The notes under the pieces are model-generated. The model made no database searches, was not told the origin of the DNA, and saw nothing but the letters and a program-made list of their open reading frames with translations. A DNA stretch of 11,439 nt from Phoronis ovalis (Eukaryota; Phoronida; Phoronidae): contig JAOXYB010053223.1 of the NCBI GenBank assembly GCA_028565635.1, positions 1 to 11,439 on the forward strand, in the 5' to 3' direction. A program made the position numbers and the translations under genes. Positions 1-7,139 of the stretch are shown here, piece after piece (the first letter of the stretch is position 1; the number at the start of each line of letters is the position of its first letter).

Positions 1-356
1 TTTCGTACATACCACCCCTAGCACTATTAGTTACACTATTGTGCCAATCTTGTATATTTGTATCATTCAATCTTTGCTTGAACACTTTGATAAAACATTC
101 TACATCACCAACTCCCTGATTATACCATACCTCTCCAAATCCCAATATAAACAGGTGGTTACTAACGTATGAGGCCCAGTTTACATTTGCCGTCTTACTC
201 TAAATATCTACGGGAGGTTTATAGTATTATGTAATATATGAATAGAACGAGTTTGCTACACTGCAGGACGGCACAGAATCAAAAACTTTCCAAAATCTTA
301 AATCAGTACACATTATTGCAAACTTAATAGTTACAATTCAATTTTATATTTTACAG
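1..356. other. Intron or upstream DNA of the VARP-like gene; nothing recognised
   Basis: AT-rich sequence without a supportable exon. The first visible exon begins in phase 0 without an ATG, so at least its 3' part must be intron ending at 356. I could not find a VARP-type initiator exon here. Confidence 0.5.
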
Positions 357-462
357 ACAAAGTACTCTCATCTCTTTATCAAAGCCCAGCAAAAATGTTA
401 TCTGGTGTGCATACCTCAAACTTCATCTTTGATTAATATCCACATCAACCATGAGTTTATAG
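357..462 (+). CDS. ANKRD27: First visible exon of the VARP-like gene (N-terminal domain)
   Basis: This exon has no ATG in frame and is too short to stand out as an open frame. It is supported by an acceptor (TTTTACAG) at its left edge and a GTAAAA donor after 462. A 35-codon frame without stops leaves one base, which completes a Glu codon with the two bases opening the next exon at 910. The translation (QQKCYLVCIPQ ... INHEFI, then ETHILKP) aligns with the N-terminal region of VARP just before its ESYILIP stretch. It starts in phase 0, so at least one exon with the initiator Met lies further left. Confidence 0.75.
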
Positions 463-3400
463 GTAAAACACTTTTTTTATAATAAATTCCAGTGTTCTCC
501 ATAAAATAGTGTATACATGTTCCAGGGCCAATGATATTATTTATGTAAACCCCAAACATGGATAGATAAAATGTTGATAAATAATACAAGGTTTGTACTA
601 AAGTTCATTGGTGCCCTGAACAAGAATAAGTTTTTTGTGGAGAACACTGAATTACTTTTAATCGCGACCATAGTTCTTGAGAATATTCTAAGACATTTTG
701 AAAATTAATTCTGATTTGGACTAGTTTTGTTCCATGTACGTTGTGACATATGAAATCCAATACTAATATATATTCTGTAAACAATTCTAGTAGTATGGTA
801 CATAAATTAATACTGAATGATTCATTCTTTATATCTTCAGAGTAATTCAGTAAGTGTGAATTAAGTATTGAGATTTAAAATGTAACTATTGATTTGGTTT
901 ATTTTTCAGAAACCCACATTTTAAAGCCATCTCCTTATTTTCAAGATCAGTATTTTACCACAGATACACATCACAGCAGAGTGGTTCATTTAGAAGATAA
1001 CTGTATCAAAACCGGAAAAGGCTTCAAAGGTCAATGTACCAGAAAAATTGTATATGAAGAATTGGCATATAACAAGGTGTTTAACAGTATTTTTTATACA
1101 GCTTTACTAAAATATATACCCTCAAATTAAAAAAAAAGTTATGAAATTTTCATTTGATATGAGAGATTTATGTGTGGTGTTAGTTGAGAGATACAACTGT
1201 TTTTCATCTTTTTATACAGAAATTACCAAAAAAAGGGCTAAGCTAAAATGGTGCTTGTATGAATGCTGCGGATCGGCAAGTTCTTGTCATTCAATTTTCT
1301 CAAGAGTCATTTTGTTATGATCAACCATCAGGCCCGTCAGATGGGGGGGGGGGGGTGTGTTGGGTGTGTGTTTTTTTGCTTGTCAATTTTTTTCTGGCAG
1401 TACGGAGACATTTCAGAGACCTTTTTTAGATTACTGAACTGATATTTTCTGAAATCGGTAATTCTAGAAACACCACAAACACACCGCCTTTTTGAAAAAG
1501 TGTCTGACTGGCCTGACTATGTCATGTAGAACTGGATAGAAAATTAGGGATAAAATGGTGTCTCCTCACCCTGTACAAACAACATAAGTAGCCCCCATCC
1601 AGAAGTCAACAAACATTTAAGTTTTAATTTTCCTATACTCTAGGAATTTCAGCAGTACAAAATTTTAGTGATTGATAAACCTATTGGGCTGGATACTTTG
1701 AGTGATAACACTATACAACATGACCCTACAGCTGACTTACTAACTGTTAAAATTACCCATGAAGAGTAAGTATTTCATTTAACATTTTTTTATATGCATT
1801 ATGTTTTAATATTATAATATACTGCAGAATGTCTCATAAATTTAACTAAAGTATGTTGATATTTGCAAATTTAGTCAAATGTTGAATGTATTTTTAATGC
1901 CTAATAATCATAAGTAACTATGTTATTTTTTTTTTATAGGAATGCAAGATTTTTACAATCATTTCCTGCATACAGGCAGGTGAGTCAAGAAAGATTTGTT
2001 GCCAAAACAAGATGGAAGCGCTAAATATTTGTTTTATACTAAGCCTGATTTTGTGTACTTACTTTCAGAGAGTTTTCTGTATCATACCTAGGTTTTTAAT
2101 TTTGAGCAGTACAGTTACTCACTATATTGGGAACATGACATTTCTGTTATCTGTGACCTCGCAGCTTGTCTGAACAGCATTTTTAAATCCCTGAAAGTAC
2201 CCAATTTCGGGAAATGCTCACATAATTACTATTATGTATTCTAACCTTAGTTTCTGGCCATGCATTTCATACCTGGAGCTTGTAATTAATCCCTAACAAG
2301 CATTTGTGACCAAGCACCAATGTAAACAAGCTGGGTGATCTCATAGGTATGTCAAATGTGTTGAAACGAAATTGAACAAATCAGTTATTTTTGGTATTAA
2401 ACTTTCAGGATTGAAAGCCTTGCTAATATGTTATATAGGAGGTTTTATTAACTGTATCTTCTAAAAAAACTCTTCTGGATATTGTAGATTCTGGCTGATT
2501 TAAGTGGTGCAATAAAGAAATTCAATACAAATTACATGGTGCTCAAAGAATATCTAGGTGACACAGCAAAGACTCTAAAATCATTGTACAAGCAATATAA
2601 TCAAGTAAGCTTTTATTAAATCTGTGCTGATATGGTTGTGCCTTGTTGTTTCTATGGTTACACAGTTACCCTAACTTGTAATCAAATCTTAATGACAAAA
2701 GTGACAGTCAAAAGCTGTGTTGTAAACTACGCTCCAATTAATGAATTATAAAATGAATTATATAATTATAATTACATATTATTATGTTTTTAGGAATTCT
2801 AAAAACTTTTCTAGGTTGTATTAAATAATTTGTATTTAAACTTTTCTATGATGTATTAATTAATTTTGCAGCAATGTCTTGAGGTTATTCAGCCAACATT
2901 AAAGGGTGAATCCAGATTCTGTGACACTGTTGGAGTGGCTATTGAAAGGTGAGTGTAATGGAATTAAAAAAAAATAGATTTATAGAAATTTGAAGTTATA
3001 AGGTGGTTCAAATATGCCAGTATAATGTGTAATAAAAATCTAGTAGATAAGGATTCCATAAGAAAAATTGCTAATGTCTCTATGTGATTGATTTACAAGA
3101 CTATACAATGCAAAATTTAAATAACAAATTTTAATGTATGCCCTTCGTAATAGGAGTGGAAACCATATTTTCTTGTACCTTGATGTAAAAAGATTAAAAC
3201 ACTACAATAATATCTAAATGACGATGTGCTGTTGTTCTTTGCAGTCATATTTTACATGGTACAAATAACAAACTGTTTCCAGTGATCTGTGAAAGGTTTT
3301 GTTTAGAAGACAACCGACTCACAGACAAGCTTCTGTCAGTACAGCATGTAACCAGTGAACAGCTTGGAGTTCGATATGAATTCTCATGTTCTTTGCCAGC

Positions 3401-6375
3401 AGCAGTAAGTAACAACAGAACTGGAATAAATATGTGATAGTTCCTGTAAAAGCTGTGACCTACATTGCAATTAGAATTGAGGGCATGAGAGTGATCAGAC
3501 GTTTTTTGTCTGCATATGAATTTTGTAGGATTTGTTAACTGAACATTACTATTTCTATGCTTATTATAAGATTGTCGAACCCAAGGAACCTCATCAAAGC
3601 AGGACTGTTTTGCTTCCAGTTCAGTGAATATTTGTTAATGCTAAGATTTTAATTTGTAATATTTGATCCCTTAGGTAAATAACTATGAGTTTACAAAACT
3701 GAAAATTTTTATACTTGTTCATAAAAGGAATATTTTGAAATTTATTAAAAACATGCAAGTTTGAAAGCATTCCTGTCTATCATTCCTTTAAAAATAAATG
3801 CCATGTTTTCTTTGTTTATTTTTCAGGTTGTTGAATTAGCAAACCTTGATAACCATACAACTCCGCTGGAAAAGATGAATTGCTTCAAAGCAACTCTGGT
3901 GAATTTATTTATACTACTATCATAATGTCTAATTTATTTACCATAATACTTTGTCCTTTCCAAGCTGTGTCATTTTGAGATCTAGTAATGAATTTTTGGA
4001 ATATTACAATGTTTTCATTCTGTAAGTAAGATTGTTTTTTTATGCAGGATCTAATCAATGAAGGCGTTAATTCAAATTTAAAAGATTTATTTGTATCAAA
4101 GTTTGGTGAAGATATGCCATGTTTAACATCCGATGACTTGATACCAATTATGGTTGTAGTCATCATTCAAGCAAAATGCTGTCACATCATTAGTAACATA
4201 TATTATATTGAAAATTTTCACTGGTCAGAAATATCTCATGGAGATATAAGGTAAAATATATTATTAAGCCAAATTCATTGTAGACTTCATTTGTTCAATT
4301 GTTACTGTTATCAATTTAGGGTGCAATGTTTTATGATATTAATTTTTTTTCTGTACAACATTTTTAAGTCAAAGTTCATTCAGATTGAGTAAAATGTTTT
4401 AATCGTTATATTTTATACAAAACTTGAGTAAAATTACTATTATTAATAAGTCAATTGTAATATTTTGCGTACTCCTTGTCAGATAGCTAAGGATTGGTGT
4501 TGTGACATACCTATGATCAGTGTAGATTCTGACAGTTTCTTGTATTAAAGTTTAACTGTTGTTTGTTAATTGAAATCATTTTTCGTCTGGTTTTTGTTTT
4601 TTTAGCTACAGCCTTGTAACTTTCAAAGCAGCTGCTGAATATTTGAAGCATACAGATTTCAGTAAGCTCAAACCTCCAAAAAACATTCACAAAAAAGAGG
4701 TGAGCTAAGAAGTGTTTTAATGTCGCTAATAGGCTATTTGCATGCACTTGAGGGCGTTACAGACGGACCCTTTCAATACCGGCACCCTTTAGTTATACAC
4801 GAAACTTGTTTTTTTTAAAATCTGACTTTAGAAAAGCTTTAACCGGTGAAAATTTAACAAAATAAAATAATATCAATAATTAGTTGTTTATGTATTGATT
4901 TGCTCACAAAAAGGGTATTTCTTAGATCAAAGAACATGATTTTTTTTGGTTTTGGCTCAGCATGCAAACAATGCATTTTGTGAATGAATCGTGTGAGTGC
5001 ACGCAGAAATACATCATTGTGCATTCACAGAATGCGACATGCTGGGATCGTTTGGGTCTGAAACTGGTGGCTCCACCAAGTGCATGCAAATAGTCTGTAT
5101 ACTGCAGCATCGCGTACAGAAAGATGAAGGTACTATATGCCATTTCTTTGCCACATGTCATAATATACTGCTATTGACACCAAGGCACTAAAAACACTGA
5201 AGCACTTAACACAATTAAATAATTCTGCTGGTGAAATAGCATATTAGCATATTTAATCACTGTCAACAACAAAGTCCTCATACAGTAATTTGAAAATAAT
5301 CATAAAATCACCATTTATGTCATCTGTAGTGTATAATTACTAGGTTTCTATGGATGAATTGCAAAGTGCTACGCAACGAATTAATCTGAACAACGAAAAT
5401 GCAAGTGGGTCGTCTGCTGAACCAGAAAATCGAACAAGATATGATCGTCGTTTAGATAAAATATCTAAAATGCTAGAAATGACTACAAATGAGTTTGCAG
5501 CTGCTAGCAATAGTTATCCTGCAAGTATGTAAATTTATAGTTTTGCGTTTTTTCTTTTGTTTCACAAAAAATGTCTGCATGTTTGCCGGAAAAATCTAGC
5601 CATCTAAATTTTACGAACATAGCTTAATGGTAGTGATATCTATGGAATAGGATAGTTATATCAGTCAAAGTGATGTCTTATTTATGGTCATGCAAAATGT
5701 CTCAAGTCTTTTCAGGGACAAAATAAGAATGCCAGTTAAAAATATGACAAGCATGAATATTTGTCAGATATAATTACTCTTTTCCACAGAGCTAAGTTTA
5801 ATATAAATTTCATGAAATTTAGTTCAACTATCCCAGCATTTCATGTGCCATAAGCTAGAGGCAATTGGCATTGAAATATTTAATTTGTCACTTTAAACAG
5901 GCATAAAAGAGACGTTACTTCTCCCATGTGCCATAAAGGGTCGCCATTTTGGCAGAATTTTGCAATATTTCTAACCCATTGAACTATCTTATGCTGAGAC
6001 TCATGGTATAATGAATACTTTAATTTACACTGTTATCATATTACTGTGGGATAGCATGTCAGTTGTGTGCATACAGGAGTTTAATCTTTCAGGTTCAAGT
6101 TCAACAAGATCCTCTTCCACAGCTGTGCCAACGCAACAAAGTGGACTTGGGTATGTTTTTGAGAAATAGTACTGCTAGAATAATATATACCAACTACATA
6201 CAGAAGGGATTGTACTAGTAATAGTATTCAGTTTGGATTGCTTAAAAACTTTCCAGAATGCCAATTTTTTTATTGTGCATGATACATTTTTTAAGAGTTT
6301 TCTACTCTTTTTAGGGATTTCCTCTCTTCCCTTCAAAGTGATGTAATGCCAAGCAAGTATGGAAAGCTAACATAG
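357..6375 (+). CDS. ANKRD27: VARP/ANKRD27-like VPS9-domain protein, ankyrin-less, 5'-partial, 13 exons
   Basis: Exons: 357-462, 910-1076, 1644-1765, 1940-1979, 2488-2604, 2872-2948, 3245-3404, 3827-3898, 4048-4250, 4606-4699, 5344-5524, 6093-6150, 6315-6375. Together they make 1458 nt, a continuous frame of 485 residues plus TAG. Every junction is GT-AG and every phase agrees. Residues about 1-145 match the VARP N-terminal region (ETHILKP, IKTGKGF and YEELAYN align with ESYILIP, IKLGAGF and FEETFYN as I recall human VARP). Residues about 146-210 match the helical linker. Residues about 211-365 are a VPS9 domain (GVRYEFSCSLP, TSDDLIPIM, ISNIYYIENF, FKAAAEYL). VPS9 domains activate Rab5-family GTPases on endosomes; vertebrate VARP acts on Rab21. 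Vertebrate VARP then continues into ankyrin repeats binding Rab32/38 and VAMP7. Here residues 387-485 are a polar tail and no ankyrin repeat is seen. The first exon(s) with the start codon are outside the window. Family assignment is strong; the last three exons are less certain. Confidence 0.85.
490..649. mobile_element. hAT-like MITE (160-bp foldback)
   Basis: The left end CAGTGTTCTCC (490-500) is the exact reverse complement of the right end GGAGAACACTG (639-649). Similarity continues inward for roughly 40-50 bases with small gaps: GTTCCAGGGCCAATGA near 519-535 mirrors TCATTGGTGCCCTGAAC near 605-621. Ends starting CAGTGTT are typical of hAT-type elements. No clean 8-bp target duplication is visible. 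No open frame lies inside, so it would be non-autonomous. It sits in the intron between exons 357-462 and 910-1076. Confidence 0.75.
1328..1516. mobile_element. Foldback element with nested inverted repeats (189 bp)
   Basis: The outer arms TCAGGCCCGTCAGA (1328-1341) and its partner TCTGACTGGCCTGA (1503-1516) match at 13 of 14 bases as inverted repeats. Inside, the GT-rich stretch following the G run (about 1351-1371) mirrors the CA-rich stretch at about 1470-1488. Further in, ATTTCAGA (1410-1417) mirrors TCTGAAAT (1448-1455). The layered symmetry points to a short non-autonomous DNA element in the intron 1077-1643. No target-site duplication is clear. Confidence 0.65.
1343..1355 (+). repeat. 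13-base poly(G) run
   Basis: An uninterrupted G run followed by GT repeats inside the foldback element. Such homopolymers vary in length between individuals and are prone to sequencing error, so the exact length is doubtful. Confidence 0.9.
1940..1979 (+). CDS. ANKRD27: 40-nt micro-exon of the VARP-like gene
   Basis: This small exon lies between a T-rich acceptor (TTTTTTATAG) and a consensus GTGAGT donor. One base completes the Glu codon opened at 1764-1765, followed by 13 codons (NARFLQSFPAYRQ). It falls in the region where VARP moves from its N-terminal domain into the helical linker. Skipping it would change the frame of everything downstream. Confidence 0.8.
1980..2487. other. Long intron of the VARP-like gene
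   Basis: A GTGAGT donor follows 1979 and a GTAG acceptor precedes 2488. It contains a short perfect hairpin, ACATAAT and ATTATGT, at 2220-2237, and otherwise nothing I recognise. The other long introns of this gene (3405-3826, 4251-4605, 5525-6092) likewise hold no feature I can support. Confidence 0.6.
4048..4250 (+). CDS. ANKRD27: VPS9 catalytic-core exon (part 1)
   Basis: This is the longest exon of the gene. It carries the most diagnostic VPS9 signature: SDDLIPIMVVVIIQA followed by ISNIYYIENFHW. The Asp at 4132-4134 and the Pro at 4144-4146 are four residues apart. That matches the Asp and Pro of the Rab-contacting surface in Rabex-5 and other VPS9 proteins. The segment ISNIYYIENF corresponds to the MANLSYIKNF block of human VARP as I recall it. 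The exon ends two bases into a Ser codon that is finished at 4606. Confidence 0.9.
4606..4699 (+). CDS. ANKRD27: VPS9 catalytic-core exon (part 2)
   Basis: This exon encodes YSLVTFKAAAEYLK, matching the last conserved VPS9 block (YCLTSFEAAIEYI in human VARP as recalled), then a KLKPPK linker that parallels the VARP sequence after the domain. The conserved Tyr is kept, but the Thr three residues later is Val (codon at 4616-4618). The donor after 4699 is GTGAGC. Without splicing, the frame would close after three further codons at a TAA at 4706-4708 or immediately beside it. Confidence 0.88.
4734..5093. repeat. 360-bp segment bounded by 17-bp perfect inverted repeats
   Basis: CTATTTGCATGCACTTG at 4734-4750 is the exact reverse complement of CAAGTGCATGCAAATAG at 5077-5093. 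The enclosed DNA looks less AT-rich than the neighbouring introns and contains a second inverted repeat (4958-5044) and a small perfect hairpin, TGGTGGCTCCACCA, at 5065-5078. It lies wholly in the intron between 4699 and 5344. It may be a degenerate DNA transposon remnant; no transposase frame or target duplication is seen. Confidence 0.6.
4958..5044. repeat. Imperfect inverted repeat (hairpin) inside the 360-bp segment
   Basis: The left arm at about 4958-4987 (CAGCATGC ... GCATTTTGTGAATG) pairs with the right arm at about 5018-5043 (CATTCACAGAATGC ... CATGCTG), with about 30 bases between them. Pairing is imperfect with a small gap. Confidence 0.6.
5344..5524 (+). CDS. ANKRD27: Tail exon of the VARP-like gene (no ankyrin repeats)
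   Basis: Starts after TTACTAG and ends at a GTATGT donor. The in-frame translation begins VSMDELQSATQ and continues through a polar stretch into RYDRRLDKISKMLEMTTNEF, a short charged segment that may be helical. No ankyrin consensus (TPLHxAA or similar) is present. The acceptor has a weak pyrimidine tract, but phase 0 matches the preceding exon and the frame stays open through two more exons to a stop. I do not recognise this segment in vertebrate VARP. Confidence 0.75.
6093..6150 (+). CDS. ANKRD27: Serine/threonine-rich tail exon
   Basis: This 58-nt exon lies between TCTTTCAG and a GTATGT donor. It encodes SSSSTRSSSTAVPTQQSGLG, counting the split codons at both edges. It is low in complexity and probably disordered. 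Incoming and outgoing phases match exons 5344-5524 and 6315-6375. A Ser-rich stretch like this could be phosphorylated, but nothing in the sequence proves that. Confidence 0.7.
6315..6375 (+). CDS. ANKRD27: Terminal coding exon with stop
   Basis: Follows a TTTTTAG acceptor and finishes the Gly codon started at 6149-6150. It then encodes DFLSSLQSDVMPSKYGKLT and a TAG at 6373-6375. The run DFLSSLQSD has the look of a short acidic-hydrophobic docking motif; that is a guess from pattern only. All three frames close soon after, which supports this as the true end of the protein. Confidence 0.72.
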
Positions 6376-6662
6376 CACAGGACATGGTTGACTTGATTTT
6401 ATTTCAGTTGACAAATGAAGATTCACAAGTTTGCTGATTAATTTCGCATTTTGAATAACAGTAAAAATATTGGAGCTTAACTACAAATAGTACAATATCG
6501 CACATAGGTTTGCTGTGTGCAATAAGTCTCAGACTGGAGCTAGCTACCAAAGTGATAGATATTGATCAACTCGGATTGAAACACAACTTAATGTGATGGA
6601 CACATAAGCTAAACATTTCAGTTCTCAGTAAAATAAGAATATCATTACAAATGCACAGCGTT

Positions 6663-6726
6663 GTACTATTTGTTCTATATTTTACTCTGGTTGTGTACTA
6701 TTTGTTCTATATTTTACTCGGGTTGT
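6663..6726. repeat. 32-bp tandem duplication
   Basis: Two adjacent 32-base copies, 6663-6694 and 6695-6726, each begin GTACTATTTGTTCTATATTT. They differ at one base (T at 6688, G at 6720). The repeat lies in the presumed 3' UTR of the VARP-like gene. Confidence 0.95.
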
Positions 6727-6875
6727 GTGCCAACTAGAGACATGGAAATTTAAATGTGATCATGAATATGACATTATTACAGGTATTCCTAGGTCACTGT
6801 GATGTTTAATGTCTATGTATGTTTTGTTTGTAATATTGATTAAGCAACAAGGGTATAATATTATATTGAAAATAA

Positions 6876-6881
6876 TTTATT
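6876..6881 (-). terminator. Candidate AATAAA poly(A) signal for DDX55
   Basis: The plus strand reads TTTATT, which is AATAAA on the minus strand, about 180 bases after the DDX55 stop. A second copy is at 6398-6403. The nearer one would give a short 3' UTR of about 200 bases. Confidence 0.4.
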
Positions 6882-6890
6882 TGCTATAAT

Positions 6891-6907
6891 ATTAAATTTA
6901 TATTAAA
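6891..6907 (+). terminator. Candidate poly(A) signals (ATTAAA twice) for the VARP-like gene
   Basis: ATTAAA occurs at 6891-6896 and again at 6902-6907, a little over 500 bases after the stop at 6375. ATTAAA is the commonest variant of the animal poly(A) signal. I found no earlier canonical AATAAA on this strand after the stop. The surroundings are very AT-rich, so chance matches are likely. Confidence 0.4.
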
Positions 6908-7046
6908 GAAATGTTTAGATCTATGTTAAAAATTGTCTGTAATATTGTACTATTATACAATTAACATTTTACATTACTTTTAGTCTTTCAGGCAATCATT
7001 TATGCTTTTGTTACATTTCATTTTGTTAGACATCAAGCTTTATATT

Positions 7047-7052
7047 AATAAA
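7047..7052 (+). terminator. Alternative AATAAA poly(A) signal for the VARP-like gene
   Basis: A canonical AATAAA lies seven bases short of the DDX55 stop codon on the opposite strand, with T-rich sequence following it. If used, cleavage would fall inside the last coding exon of DDX55, giving an antisense overlap. Confidence 0.3.
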
Positions 7053-7058
7053 CATTAA

Positions 7059-7139
7059 TTATAATTTTAGGTTTTCATCTTCACTGATATTTTCATCTGA
7101 ACTTCCAGCAAATTCTTCTTCAAACTTTGATTTAGATAT
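7059..7139 (-). CDS. DDX55: DDX55 terminal exon and stop
   Basis: Follows a GTTTCAG acceptor on the minus strand and encodes [16 protein letters not shown] and a further acidic stretch ending NLKL, then TAA at 7061-7059. KGK at the end of the previous exon plus [10 protein letters not shown] parallels KGKITEEEF of human DDX55. The acidic C-terminus after a basic tail is usual for the family. Confidence 0.9.
   Translation of the reverse strand: MSKSKFEEEFAGSSDENISEDENLKL

Larger units (their letters stand above)
6376..7058. other. Intergenic region holding both 3' UTRs
   Basis: This 683-base gap separates the stop codons of two convergent genes. I see no coding frame of note in it. It contains a 32-base tandem duplication (6663-6726) and AT-rich stretches with several poly(A)-signal-like hexamers on both strands. 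The 3' UTRs of both genes must lie at least partly here. Confidence 0.7.

Noticed and set aside
395-397. ATG inside the exon 357-462 as the start codon of the VARP-like gene
   Set aside because: It is out of frame with the downstream exons; the in-frame reading is open to the left edge of the exon in phase 0, so the start is further upstream.
894-1130. Open stretch that could be read as a small independent gene starting at TTG
   Set aside because: Its core is the exon 910-1076 of the VARP-like gene. The leading residues fall in the intron before a clear acceptor, and the tail after 1076 is past the donor.
2161-2332. Possible transposon ends: GCAGCTTGT near 2161 and ACAAGCTG near 2325
   Set aside because: Only about eight bases pair, the arms do not extend, and this is expected by chance at this scale.
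4997-5191. Open frames on both strands (4997-5191 plus, 4922-5161 minus) that might be a nested gene or an extra exon
   Set aside because: Neither translation resembles a protein I know. The region is the inverted-repeat segment, and exons 4699 and 5344 already join in phase 0 without it.
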